In this document: positions 1 to 14,430 of the stretch, piece after piece
How positions within the stretch are numbered: position 1 is the first letter of the stretch
Layout: every line of letters begins with the position of its first letter
Assembly (NCBI GenBank): GCA_021464245.1
Contig: JADCRB010000007.1
Location: 5,827,855 to 5,891,854 of the forward strand
Length of the DNA stretch: 64,000 nucleotides
DNA from: Carallia brachiata
Lineage: Eukaryota > Streptophyta > Magnoliopsida > Malpighiales > Rhizophoraceae
Direction of reading: 5' to 3'
The notes under the pieces: model-generated
What the model was told of the DNA's origin: nothing
Database searches by the model: none
What the model saw: only the letters and a program-made list of their open reading frames with translations
Made by a program: the position numbers and the translations under genes

Positions 1-657
1 AACTCCTCAAAATTTCAACTTTGTTTAATAGATGAACGGGGCAGGCGAAGAAATTAGATGACAAGATTGTGTAGTTGGTAATTCATTGTAAAAACATCAA
101 CAAGATTAAATAAATATAAAAAAAAAGGAATAAAAATTTAGGAAAAGCTATTAGCTAAATGTTGCTTTTCAGTCAACCACATTTGATTGTGATAGGCGAG
201 ACTGCTAAAGAAGATGGCAGGGCTATGCACCTGCAATTGATTTCTCTTGAATGAGTCATCCATAGAAGATGCTGTCAAGGAGACAACACTATCTTGTTTC
301 TGCCAGCAAGCAGTTTGATTCAACATCCAAGCAATTTGGGTTGGCTGGTTGTGGTCTTGGGTCAGTACTTCTTCGAAACCCTTTTACTCAATAGATTGTA
401 GGCCAGCATGGTTTCTTTGCAATTTGTATGTGTGAGCATCACACATGCAGTGCTATCTTGTTTATGTGGACATTGACAAGGTGTTACATCCCTTCCATTA
501 TACAGAATTTCATGCCAGGCTACACATAGATGTAATTGCGTAGATTAGTTTCCATATGCCTGTTCATGTGATGGTTTCAAGTGTTGAAATTTTTTTGAGG
601 AATTTGTGACTTTTCCCACCAAGTTGTTCAATGAAAGTGAATTCGCATTCCCCTTCA
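1..657. other. Sequence upstream of the ITPK4 remnant
   Basis: No supported gene is seen. The 5' part of an ITPK4-type protein would be expected here, but no frame resembles it. The only open frames are short and of random composition. Confidence 0.4.
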
Positions 658-2865
<2,208 letters not shown>

Positions 2866-4340
2866 AAAGCTATCCTGGGCCATGGAAGCTGATCATCACT
2901 TCCTTTTCCTGGTGGGAAAAATCATTGACTGAGCTTGGACTGGCACAATTCGCTTGACGCACAGACAGAAATGTCCAATTCTTACCAACTTTGACACATG
3001 ACAATAGAAAGAAATTGCCCTTGCCCTTTTGTCTTCAGATGGAAGAAGAAGGGTTGGGAAGGAAGTAGTGGATCACCTATTTATGCCCTTTTTTTCCTTT
3101 ATTGTATTTTAGCTCTCTCTCTCTCTCTCTCATCCGAATGAATTGACGAGAAAGAAATTAACTACAAATAAGATACGATATTTGAATTTTAAATTTTATT
3201 TTAAATATTTTAAATTTATAACTACCAAATTATATTTAATGATTTTACGGCCATCTATTTGTCTAAGGTTTAGTTTGATTGGTGACATCCTTAACCTATT
3301 TTTGGTGTACATGAGGAAAATAATTTAAAACAATTTAGTATTAACTGCATCTGATCAAATGGGGAGTGACATGTGCGGATGTACGTTCATGGCCAATATT
3401 TTTAGTATCTCCATTAATGACTCTTGCTGAAAACCCAATTTCCACAATAATAGACACTCTCTCTTGGGACCTTTTCATGTACAACCTACTTCTCATTCAT
3501 GTACCAAGGCAGTGATACATTCACCTATTAGTTTGGTTATATTAAATTTGAATCTAATTCTTAGAAATTTTTATAAAAGAGGCAATTTTTTTTTTCTAAA
3601 AAAAATACTTCAATTTTTACAATATGATATCAGAATTTATAATCTTGAGATTTGATACTTTAATTTAATCGTTACAGTAACTAGATCTAAAAAAATTAAA
3701 AAATCTGTAATATTTTTTTTACATTAATCAGTATATGGTAAAGGAAATTATCATTACGAGTGATATAATCTAAGATTTTTGTGACATAAACGAGGATTAC
3801 AGCATTGGAATACAAACAAAACGTTATGCTTTTTTCTTCGATAATGCAAACAAGGGCCGATGATAACAGACGTGGCAATTTAATAATATTTTGATGTGCC
3901 TTCTTTAGAATTAATTTAAGTTTAAATTTTTATATCTGTATTTTTTCTTGATAATTGAAATTAGGTAATTACTTTAAGTAATTAAAGATCGAGCGCGGTA
4001 TTAAGTTTTGAACTCTATTAATACTGTGGTTGAGGTTGGAAGAAACCTGATTTAAACTAAATAGTGCTCTGACGGTCAAATTCTCTCTATAAAAAAAGTT
4101 GAATTAAAGATAATAATGATCAAAAAACTGACCTCAAACTTAAAGATTCGATAATTGTAATACTTGTAATGTGATTTTTTCTAGTAAAAAAAAGAAGGGC
4201 CAAGGCCTACGCATTGGGCAATGAATTAATATACAGTAAATCAAAACAGAAAAAATAAATAATAGGTATCATCCGCATTTTTCGTTTTCGTAATTAAAAA
4301 AAATAAAAAGAATTAATTAATTAATGAATTAATAAGGGCG
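2866..4340. other. AT-rich intergenic region upstream of the LARP6 gene
   Basis: No convincing gene. It holds a short CT microsatellite near 3112-3131 and many A/T homopolymers. The last few hundred bases presumably include the LARP6 promoter. Confidence 0.5.
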
Positions 4341-4348
4341 TATAAATA
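4341..4348 (+). promoter_or_regulatory. Putative TATA box of the LARP6 gene
   Basis: TATAAATA sits where AT-rich intergenic DNA changes to GC-richer, pyrimidine-rich leader, about 280 bp before the ATG at 4625. This leaves a 5' UTR of roughly 250 bp that ends in purine-rich A/G runs just before the start codon. Confidence 0.5.
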
Positions 4349-4624
4349 GAGGAGGAGGGTCGATGTTCGGAGTCGAGAAATCCTCTCCATTGTCTGCACG
4401 CGCGCGCCCTCCAAAGGGCCCACCTTCCCCTCGGTGTCTCCTCCGCCGCGTAGCGGCCCCGCCCCGCCAGCCGTCGTCCTCCGATCGACCCCTGCAGATT
4501 CGCAAGTCGCCCGCCCAAGCTCTTACAAACGACGATCAAACCCTAGTTTAACAGATCGCTTCAAAAAAAAAAAAAAGAGGTTCAAAAAGAAAAAAAAAAC
4601 AAAAAAAAAAATCGGCAACCGGAA

Positions 4625-7600
4625 ATGGCTCAGGAAGAAGAAAAGGTAGTGGTAGTAGCAGATGTAGCAGAATCGGTTCAGGAAACCCTAGACGAAGATC
4701 GATCCTCTTCTGCTTCTCCTTCTCATAATTCTTCTGCCGCAGCAGATCCATCGCTTTCTCGTAATGTATCCTTCAGTAAACTCAACGCCAAGGCGCCGGA
4801 GTTTGTCCCCACGCGCCCCCAACAGCAACAGCAGCCTCCTCCGCCTCCTCCTCCTCCTCCGCCTCCTGCTGCCGCGCCCATGATGCATATCTACACACCT
4901 CCGCCTGGATCCTTTCATGTTCCGATTCATAGCCCCGTGGCTCCACCGCACGTGATCCCCGTTCACCACCACCACCACCACCACCACCAGCATCATCATC
5001 ATGCTCAGCAATATGTTCCGGTGAGGAACCCAAACAATCAGGGCAACCACTATGTGGCCGCCGGCCACTATCAGGGCAATCACAACCAGCCCTATCACCA
5101 CCATCAGCATCACTACGGGAAGAAGGCGGTTCAGACAGAACATTCAGAGGGCGATTCGGCGGCTGACAAGGACAAGGACAAGGACTCCGCTTCTCGGTCC
5201 AAAAACGACAAGAATGGGCTCTCCGATGAAGCTACACAGAAACTCTTGAATCAGGTCCGGCTTTGTTTTTGTTTTTCACTTGATTTCCCTTTACTATTTG
5301 TCTTGAATATTCATATTCATAAGCTAGGATTAAGAATTATTATGGTTGTATAACATGGATATGGTGTTACTTTGCTGTGAAAGTGAATTCTTATCACTGC
5401 ATGTGGAGTTGGAGTGTAGAAACTGTAGAGGGTTTGATCCAACTTTGGGTGGTGGCAGACACGTGTGGTCTTTGTTGCTCCCAGACCGTTGCATCTAATA
5501 TCGCGGTGATCTAGTGAATTGTCTGATTGTTACCATGCTTTTATGGATACTGATTGTAAGATATTGTGTCAGATTGGGTGAAACGTGTGCGAATTTTAAT
5601 CTGGGACCATAGTTTAATGCACGTGTACTCCCGCGTAAAGCATACCGACAAAATCTGTATGGTCCTTGTTTTCACATTTTAGGAGATCTGGTTGCAGTAA
5701 AGCTAGAGATGTTGGAATTTTCTTGATTGTGTGTGTTTGTGTGTGTGTTTTATTTTGGGGGTCAAAACTTGATTCTGTGATTATCTGTGCATGTGTTATG
5801 CCATTTTTGCTCCCTTTGGGTCTTTGATGAAGTCTTTTTCATTTGTAATAGTTAGGACAGAGGTAATGAGGAAGGAATTCTATGAGTTTTTCTTGGATGC
5901 TTGTGAACTTTTTGGCCATTCTAGTTGCATTAGGCATTTGTTTTTGGGCATCTGTTATGGTTGCATCCCCTTTTCACTTATATGCTTTTAAATGAGAGAT
6001 TGATCTGTTAAGACAGTTACACATTTGTTACCTACACTGAAGCTATTGATTGTACTTGATAACACATATGGCAACTAATAGTGCTAAATTATTTTCGGCA
6101 CTTATGTTGGCTATAATATTTTTGGGTTTTATATTCTTGACTTTCTATTGTCTCAATTTCTGAAGCGATCCTTTGTTGGCATTTAAACTGCTAATTCAGG
6201 TGGAGTACTATTTTAGTGATCTAAACTTGGCAACTACTGATCATCTGATGAGGTTTATAAACAAAGATCCTGAAGGATATGGTAAGAAATTTTTTTTTTT
6301 ATAAAATATCTGTAAAGGTTTTTTTGTTCTTTATTAATTAAAGTTTGTTGTGCAGCTGTGAGGGGTCTTGCCTTGCATTTGTTAATAGATTTTAATAGTA
6401 TTTATTTCCTTTTTTTAATGCCCATGGGTTGATATGATGTGGAAGGCATTTGGTTATTCCATCACTATTCGTGGAAGGAGTTGTTGGTGCTATCCCAGTT
6501 TGTTCACATAGAACTTGATTTAGAAAATTTATACTTGGAATGATCTCATACAATTGTAAATAAAATTTTCAAGTCAGGGTGAATTAGGGTGCACTCTAAG
6601 TGTGCTGCATCTTCAGCATTTATTTGGGAGCATAAATTATGTAATGACATTTGTAAATGCACTATTTACTTGGTCCATGATGGGGTAGCTTACGACATCA
6701 TTGATATTGAGATTACTCTGTGTATTCTGTAATTTTCTCTAATTGCGTTGGTTTGGACATGTCAAACGTAGACCAACGAGTGCTCCTCTAAAGAAGGGTG
6801 ACACGACTCAGGTACATGGAGTGAGGAGAGGGAGAGGTAGACCTAAGTTGACTTGGGAATTGGTAGTTAAAAGGGATTTAGAACAACTAGGTCTTACAAA
6901 AGAATTATCATACGATAGAATGAAATGACAAGAACTGATTTATGTAGCCAACCCCAATTAAATTTGGGATTAAGGCTTTGTTGTTGTTGTTGTTGTGGGT
7001 GGAGAGGACTAAAAGATATTTAGGTCAAGCTATGCCTTCATAGTTGTGATTGGACATGTTTGTTTTTATGGTCTTTTCACCATTATACCCTTTCTGGGTC
7101 TTTTCACCATTATACCCTTTCTGGGGTATTCAAGGAATTGATCTTGGGAATTCAATTTGATTTGTTAGTACCAAGCAAATAAAAATGAAGTCAATCCACA
7201 GTTAAATTTTTGAACTGATTGTATAGTGCTTCAAAGTACTTATATATCCTCTTCTGCTTTAATATAGTGCCAATATCTGTCGTTGCTTCGTTTAAGAAGA
7301 TTAAAGCTGCTGTAAGTAGTAATGTCCAGCTTGCTACCATTCTTCGGAACTCTTCGAAGCTGGTGAGTTCGCCATTACTTTTTGATTGATGTACCTTTTG
7401 TCTTGTTAACGGTTCTGTCTTTCCAAACATTTTTATTGACCACTGCTTCAATATTACAGATCGTCAGTGAAGATGGAAAGAAAGTAAAACGCTTGCATCC
7501 CCTAACTGAATCAGATGTGGAAGAATTGCAAGTACGCTGTTCTGCCACTTTTTCATCTAGAACATTTTGTTTTTGATATGACATGTCTCGTCAATAAAGT

Positions 7601-9664
7601 AGTTTCCTCCAAGTCAAGCTTTTGTTAGAAAACGTGTGTCTTATGAAAGACTTGTACCTTTTCTGTATTCCTTTTCTTTTTAGGAAGAGAAATAACAAGG
7701 TATTATGCTTGGTTTTATTTACTGATTTTCTTGGTCTATAGTCTCGCATAGTTGTTGCTGAAAATTTGCCCGAGGATCATTGCCACCAAAATCTGATGAA
7801 AATTTTCTCTGCTGTTGGAAGGTACCAAGATTGTTTCTATTGGAGCAAGAGTGTACGGTAAAAAGTAGCTTTCTGATAGATTATTGATTGACTCTAAGAT
7901 TTGACACCTTTGATTTATTTCTTTCGCAGTGTGAGGACAATTCGCACCTGTCCTCCTCAACCTGCTAGTGGTGGGGCTTCCTCAGCATCTAGAGCTGCTA
8001 AAGCTGACGGGATGCATTTCAGTAACAAGGTACCTTTTCTCATGTTTGCGCACACACATAAGCAGTTACCACTTTGGCATGCTTGCAGTTGTATCAAGCC
8101 TTTTCTTCTTTAATAACAATGTTTTTTGTGCCTGTTCTTAGTGGCACACAATTATGCTGATTGCTTTGTGCCTCTTCTTCATGATAGACATATTTTTATA
8201 CTTGAACATCTATGTTGTGCAGTTGCATGCCTTTGTGGAGTATGAGTCCGTTGAGATAGCTGAGAAGGCGGTTAGTATCATTCATTTCCTTAGTTATACT
8301 GTGCCTTTCTTTATGATTTTCTCTTTAGGCTAATTGAATGCATATACTATTTTTCAGGTCACAGAGCTGAATGATGAGGGGAACTGGAGGAGTGGTCTTA
8401 GGGTTAGGTTAATGCTTAAACAAACGGTATGTACCACAAATGTCTTCCGTCCACATTGGTGGGCACAACTGCCGTTGCAAGCTTTAAAAAGTGACTGAAT
8501 TTGATCAATACTTCATCTCTGTTTGGCAGTTTTTGATTAAGATTTGTACTTGGCAGTAAAAAGGTCAACTATGGGTCAACAATTTTGTAAAAATGAACTT
8601 TTATGGAAAGAAATAATTAATTACTTAAGAAAGAACAGGGAGGGTGAGAAGAAAGGATATAGATGCATGGAATTTAGTTGCTTACAAATCCTATCAGTAG
8701 TTTTACTCCACTGCCGTCGCACACATGCCCCCACATGTATGCATGGTTCGCAATGCATCTGAACTCGACGCTTGGAAAACTTGTACTGGGTCCATCTTTG
8801 GATTTATATTAGTCACTTGATTGTGGTTCTTTCCTCCATCTTTAGTCGAAAACTGCTCAAGCACGGGGAAAGAAGGGGCAGACTGGTCAAGGGCATGTTG
8901 AGGAAGATGAGATTTCTATGCCTGAGCAACAGCCGACTGAACATCAAATGGAAGATCATTCCCAACAAGAGGAAGTCCAGTCACAGGAAAATTATGTAAG
9001 TGCCAATAAGCTTATATTATGTGTGAATATGGCAAAATTATGATAATCTGTTTTTTTACAGAGGTACTATTTGGCTTTCTTAAATGATTTTTTTTAGGTA
9101 TTTGGTTATGGACTACAACATCCTGTGAATCTAATTCTAAATCTTTGCTATTTGGATTAAAAAATTTGATTTACTGATATTCAGTTTTGCTTTTTGTTGA
9201 AGAGAAAAAGGTGAGTTGTGTCATTTGCATGATGAGATTTCGCTCCCTCCTCCTCCCACAACAAGAAAACAAAAAACATTAAAAGAAAGTTTGATCTGGT
9301 GTTTTAAAGAATATAGGGCTTCATTATAGCATGCTCTAAGATGCATCCATGTATCTTTTTCCCAATGGACGATGTTCTAATGCTCAGTTTACTACCGTTT
9401 TTCCAGTTAGAGGATCGTGCGAATGACAAGAAGGTGCACAAAAGAAAGGGCGTAGTCGGGGGCGGGGCAAAGGACGTGGGCGGGCTCAATATCATCACAA
9501 CAACCGTGGAAATCACGTGGGAACTCCGCCATCAAGTAGTCTGGTTGTTAATGAGCAGCCAACTGTGGCCAAGCAGCCTCCTGGGCCTCGTATGCCAGAT
9601 GGAACTAGAGGATTTGCAATGGGTCGGGGAAAGCCAGCTGCTGTCAATGTTGCATGAGTGTTGA
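4625..9664 (+). CDS. La-related protein 6 (LARP6b/c-like), frameshifted in last exon
   Basis: RNA-binding LARP6-type protein with ten coding exons: 4625-5254, 6200-6281, 7268-7362, 7460-7531, 7742-7821, 7930-8029, 8223-8270, 8358-8426, 8846-8995 and 9407 to the end. All junctions are GT-AG and in phase. Residues about 51-62 hold a PAM2 motif (LNAKAPEFVP), which in this family binds the MLLE domain of poly(A)-binding protein. Gln/Pro-rich and His-rich tracts follow. The La motif starts at QVEYYFSDLNL (about residue 210), an RRM-like domain covers about 294-392 (IVVAENLP ... HAFVEYES), and an Arg/Gly-rich tail leads to a SUZ-C motif (GPRMPDGTRGF). The tail is out of frame: exon 10 reads to ..HKRKG, but the RSRGRGKGRGR and SUZ-C part lies in another frame ending at 9657. 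One missing base near 9448-9451 explains this, as would an acceptor 38 nt downstream. As written the frame ends at 9664. Confidence 0.85.
6743..6998 (+). mobile_element. 3' end of a LINE retrotransposon in LARP6 intron 2
   Basis: Codes for the C-terminal tail typical of plant LINE reverse transcriptases (MRWFGHVKRRP, later RRGRGRPKLTW and a DLEQLGL-like stretch). A short untranslated end and a TTG microsatellite tail at about 6978-6996 follow. It lies in sense orientation inside the intron 6282-7267. Only the 3' end is present, as expected from 5'-truncated target-primed insertion. The simple-repeat tail fits RTE-like LINEs, but I cannot fix the clade by eye. Confidence 0.75.
7070..7123 (+). 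repeat. Tandem duplication of a 27-bp unit
   Basis: Two adjacent identical copies (7070-7096 and 7097-7123) in LARP6 intron 2, just downstream of the LINE tail. Probably a replication-slippage duplication. Confidence 0.85.
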
Positions 9665-11058
9665 TAAAATAGCAGATTTTGTTCGAGGGTTGTGCTTGCT
9701 AATGGATGTTAGGGGATGGGCAAAGCATGGGTTGATGCTGCTGATGGCAGGGTCCTGGAAAGGGCTGTCCATGCCCAGTAATGCGTATGAGGGTCAATGT
9801 AGGCATAAGGATTGAGTGCCTTTTTCAGCTTCAATCTTTTATGTTGGTATGGATTTTCCTGGAGCAAATGTGTTTGTTCATTTGTTCCTCCCTTTTTCTT
9901 TTACTTCCGCAGTTGTATCATGTAGAAATCAAAGAAGAAATGCCCTTGGTAGGGCGTAACAATGCCTCTATATAAATGTGGAGTGGGACTTGGCATAGCA
10001 ATAAAGCTGTAACCTCTCACTCCTCCCCTCTCTTTCTCTCTCCCTCCCTTCCCTTGTGTGTGCGAACGTCTGCTGAGTGTTAAATGTAATCTGGGTTAAA
10101 TGTTGGGGAAAGCTAGTGGCTAAATCATTCGGTAGACAAATTATACCCATCATCTGTATGTCGGGTATTGATTTGTCAGCCAGGTAGTATGGAACAGAAA
10201 ATTCTTTGGGTATTCGGAGAGTGGTGAGTATGTAGTGATATAGATCGTTAGATCATAAAAGATATAAAAGACGTGTTGAATTTAAAAAATAAAAAAATAA
10301 ATAAATTGTCAGACATCATTAGATTGATTAGGTGTTTTTTACGTATATTTTAAAAGTGTATTGTTTGTCATGATTATGTCACATGCTCTACTAACCACTT
10401 AGCAATATTAGCATTGTGTTCCACCATTAGGAACTGCAGCCGGCGGTTCTGAGCTCTCCGGGTTCTGAAATGCAGCAGTAGTAGATCAAGTTGCATTTAA
10501 TTGACAACTGTTTAGGTTTGCTCCCAGGAATTACTTTCTTTTTCCTGATGGAAGCTCCTAGGAATTATCATCGGTCCCTTGTTTTGCCCTATAGTAGAAA
10601 CTGAACAAACGGCAAAAGTCTGTCCGGAGTGGCGACCCAAGAAACGTACAAAAATGTGCCATATATCTCGTTTAATTCTGGTCATAAATAAATGGAACTT
10701 TGACAGGCATATTGGTATTTTGAATTCATGTAATTCATTTCAAAATTTAAATCCCCATTTTCAAATTTCCGATCTCCTCAAACAATGGGGAAAAAAGTAA
10801 GCTAAAAATAAAGAAATTTCAGCCTTTAATCCAAATTAAAAAGGAAAAAAAAAGCCCCATACATGAACCGCATTCACCTTCACCTCGGGCTTGTCGTCTC
10901 TCACCGTGCATCTGTGAGAGACATAAAGACAGAGTCTTTGTAAATTTGTAATAATAGCGGAGTTAAGAAACATAGATATTAGAAGAAATCTTGGTCAACA
11001 ACATTAAAAAAAAAAAAGAAAAAAAGAGAAGGGTAAGTGAAGAGTGAGGTGGGGAGAC
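9665..11058. other. LARP6 3' region and OEP37 upstream region
   Basis: Starts with the probable LARP6 3' UTR; an AATAAAG-like polyadenylation signal lies near 9999. AT-rich spacer follows, then a purine-rich leader before the OEP37 start codon. No further gene is supported. Confidence 0.5.
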
Positions 11059-12809
11059 ATGGCTGAATCAGAATCAGCATCTCCAGGCCCAAGCCTTAAC
11101 AAGACGGTGGTGCCACCACCACCACCACCACCACCACCTGCGGCAGATCAACGGCAACAACCGGTCCAATCGTCCCCTTGTTTGGTATCCATATTGTCCT
11201 CCAAGAGGCCTACCCTCAGGGTGACCTCAGAGTTTGACAGTGAAAGTTCCATCTTCTTCCACAAGCTGTCGTGCAAGTTTTTGGACAGCCTCGCGAAGCT
11301 CAAGTTCTCTTTCCAGAACAACAACAAAGGAGATGTCTTTGAACCCCTTCTCTCTTTCTCCTCCAAACTCCTATCCCTCCACTATAATCTTGAAGACCAA
11401 AATGCCCTTCTCAAGACTTCTTTTGATGTGGGTCCCAGGTTGCACTTCGATACTCTCCATGATCTCAAGGTCTCTCTCTCTCTCTCTCTCTCTAGAACTT
11501 TTTCGTTTATTTATTAAATGAAATAATTTCCACCAACAAATTGAAAATTTTGGTTTTGTGATTGAGCTGTGGAAAAAGATTTTGACTTTCACTTTGATTT
11601 GATCACTCCTGGCTCCTGGTGTTTTAGTGGGGACTCATGGAGAGTTTGAGACCAACATGGGAAATTATTCATGGAAGGGGAGGGGCAATATTCTTTGTTA
11701 TGATTGATGCTGTTTTTTTTTTTTTCATTCTTGACTGCATAATCTTGTTAAAAGTTTGTCCATGTTTCCAAGTTAATATTTATGGACATCAATTATAGAA
11801 GTTTGAATCTTTCAGTTGGAGTGACCATATCTTGATTTGTCGCACATTTCTGTACAATTTCAATTGCCAGTTAAAGCCCTGTACTGATTCACTGTCTTTG
11901 GAATGAAATGCATCTTTCTTGTAGGCACAACAAGGGGAAGTTGCAGTGGTTGCAAAGCTTGCCGATCCCGGCTATGCACTTGAATTGTCATCTCCTGTTC
12001 CAACTGTTGGTCCGGTTAGTATGACATTTTACATCGCGGGTCTTGGTGGTGTGGAAATAAATCATACTTTTTCCAGACATGGCACACACCTTCATTTGGG
12101 TTGGATACAGACATGTTATCAGCCTTAGCAGGCATTGATGATAAGGGTTCCATTATATATCTCTGGTGTTGTAACAATATTTTGAGTGTGGCTGTTAGGT
12201 ATGATTGTTAATTCCATTTTTTCACTTCTTTGTCTGCCTATTTTACAGCCTAGAGCAACTCTAAAATTCCCCATTGGTGAAGTTACATTGGAGGAGAAAG
12301 AAGAGGAAGAAGTTAAGAGAGCTTTGTCAATAAGTGGAGTTGTCAAAAGCCAGATTTTGAATGGGCTATGCACTGCTCAATTCAGTGACGAGGATTTGAA
12401 ACTGAGATACCGCTATAAGGTGGCTGCATTCTCTTCAGATTTTTTAGATACAGTGTTGTCTGCAGTTCACATTCATTTCTGGGGTGTCTTCTCTCGGTCA
12501 TAGCCCATCATAAATCCTAGTATGAATGACTAAAACCTGTGGATCAATTGGCCATATAAATTTGCAAACTTTGCTCTTGTATCTCCTTCTTGATGATCAC
12601 TGGGTTGTTGGCACGCTTGGTAGGTTAATTTCTTTTCATCTGAGCTCCCATCTATAAGATATGCTGTTGATGGCTTGAATGAAACACAGGATGAGGCAAT
12701 TGCATTTATCCCCAGCATTTCGCTGCCTTCTAATGCATTATCATTTGCTTTCAAACGTCGGATAAATCCTTCAAATAAGTTCAGGTTAGCACAGAACCCT
12801 CTCTCTCTT

Positions 12810-12850
<41 letters not shown>

Positions 12851-14430
12851 CCCCTCTTTGTCCCACAACTAACTCTTGTCCTTCTGGGGACATGATTCAC
12901 TGGCTACATCATGATGCATTCTATTGTAATACTTTTCTTTCTTTCTCTTTTCATATTTATGGCTATGAATTTTAAAGTGTGCCAATCACTCCGGAATCAA
13001 TATTGATTGTCGCTTCTGAAAGTTGTAGGTATTCAATTTGTTTATTTTCGTAATTTGTGATCTGTCATTTTGTTGAAACTAATCAGCAGCAAATTGTGGA
13101 TATTATCAACGTAAGCTTGTCAGCATTATTGAGGGTGTGATGGCTAATACTAGGCCAATAATATCTAAAATTTGACCATGCTTTAATTATTCCTTGCACT
13201 TTCATAGATGCATGCCGATTCAGATTAAGATTATGTATGTAGTCATCTTCAAACTGGAAGTTGCCAAGATATTTAATGTTAATCTCATAGCAGGAAAGGA
13301 TTGGCTCATTTCATGATTGTTATATCATTAAGAAAAATGTGTATGGATATAATTCAATGTGTGATTGTAACACAATAATCTGCTTAGTTACTTTCTGGAA
13401 GAAAGTTAAAAGATCCAAAGTTCCAGATATTGGAGAAATGGCAGCTAACCATTGAAACGAAACAAATAGCTGTGATTGCAGAAACAATTGATCTGATTTG
13501 ATTGCTATCATCTTTTTTTCCTTGTTAATTTATTAGCTTTATTCTTATGTTTAGTTTACAAGATGGGAGTATTTTTATGATTAGTTTATGTGTTCTAGCT
13601 ACTGGTACAATTTTGATTCTAATAACTGGAGCGCGGTGTACAAGCACATGTATGGCAAGGATTTCAAATTTAAAGCTGGGTATGACTCGGAGGTGCGCCT
13701 TGGGTGGGCATCACTTTGGGTGAGTCGAAGCCGTCTTTTTATTTTAGTTAACAGTTGTTTTTGGTAATTAACCACTAATTTTGTTAAGTACATCATCTTC
13801 AGTCTCTCTTCTGCCGCAATAAACTAACGATGAAGATGATGACCCCTCAAATTTTCTTTCCCCTTTCTGAGACAATGACTTAGATCATTCTCTTCACATG
13901 ATAATTAAACCAGCTACAATTGTGCCAAAAAAGAAAGAATAAACTAGCTACATTGGGAAAGTGCTCATTATTGTCTTAGTTGCTTTGCACTTTATTTACA
14001 ATTAAATTAGGTCTTGAGTTTTGCATTTATAGACTTTGCAAAAAATGAAAATTTAAAAATTAAGAGGGATGACGAAATCTAAGTGGATGGTGAGTGAAAA
14101 GAGAAGGTAAGACCTAAGTTGATTAGAGAACACATTTATATAGCTTATCCCAAGCAAATTTGGGGTAAGACCTTCTGATTGTTGTAGTCATAATAGTTAT
14201 TGCAGCGCTATCTAGCATTTGCTGAGCCAGCATAATAGTATATTTGTTTCATAGAATTCAAGAGCTTGGCCTAATATCATGCAGTATCTGTAACATAGGT
14301 TGGAGATGAAGTAGGCAAGGCAAAGAGCGCCCCAATGAAGATGAAAGTCCAGTTTATGCTACAAGTTCCACAAGATGACATTAAATCATCAGCGTTGATG
14401 TTCCGTGTTAAAAAGAGATGGGACATATAG
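11059..14430 (+). CDS. OEP37: Chloroplast outer envelope pore protein 37
   Basis: Six exons (11059-11469, 11925-12014, 12249-12419, 12690-12784, 13599-13719, 14299-14430) give an intact protein of about 339 residues, close to Arabidopsis OEP37 as I remember it (about 343). OEP37 is a rectifying, cation-preferring beta-barrel channel of the chloroplast outer envelope. Conserved stretches are RVTSEFDSESSIFFHKLSC, AQQGEVAVVAKL, PRATLKFPIGEV, FIPSISLPSNALSFAFKRR, SYWYNFDSNNWSAVYK, AGYDSEVRLGWASLWVGDE and the C-terminus MFRVKKRWDI. The N-terminus is a Pro-rich, non-cleavable-looking leader with a run of nine prolines. The start at 11059 is the first ATG in frame, since the upstream in-frame codon at 11044 is GTG. 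Introns hold CT microsatellites at about 11472-11493 and 12797-12847, and a LINE-tail fragment near 14.1 kb. Confidence 0.93.
12797..12847. repeat. CT/TC microsatellite
   Basis: Long, slightly interrupted CT run directly after the 5' splice site of OEP37 intron 4. A shorter run follows the intron 1 donor. Such tracts are variable in length. Confidence 0.9.
14096..14190 (+). mobile_element. Degenerate LINE 3' tail in OEP37 intron 5
   Basis: By eye it matches the end of the LINE fragment at 6830-6990: the 'gacctaagttga' block, the 'tatagcttatcccaa' block (compare 'tgtagccaacccc'), 'aaatttggg' and a remnant of the TTG tail. It is more diverged than the LARP6 copy and has no open frame. Confidence 0.5.

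Noticed and set aside
4688..5143. 151-codon minus-strand open frame
   Set aside because: Antisense shadow of LARP6 exon 1; its Val/Arg runs come from the His and Pro codon repeats.
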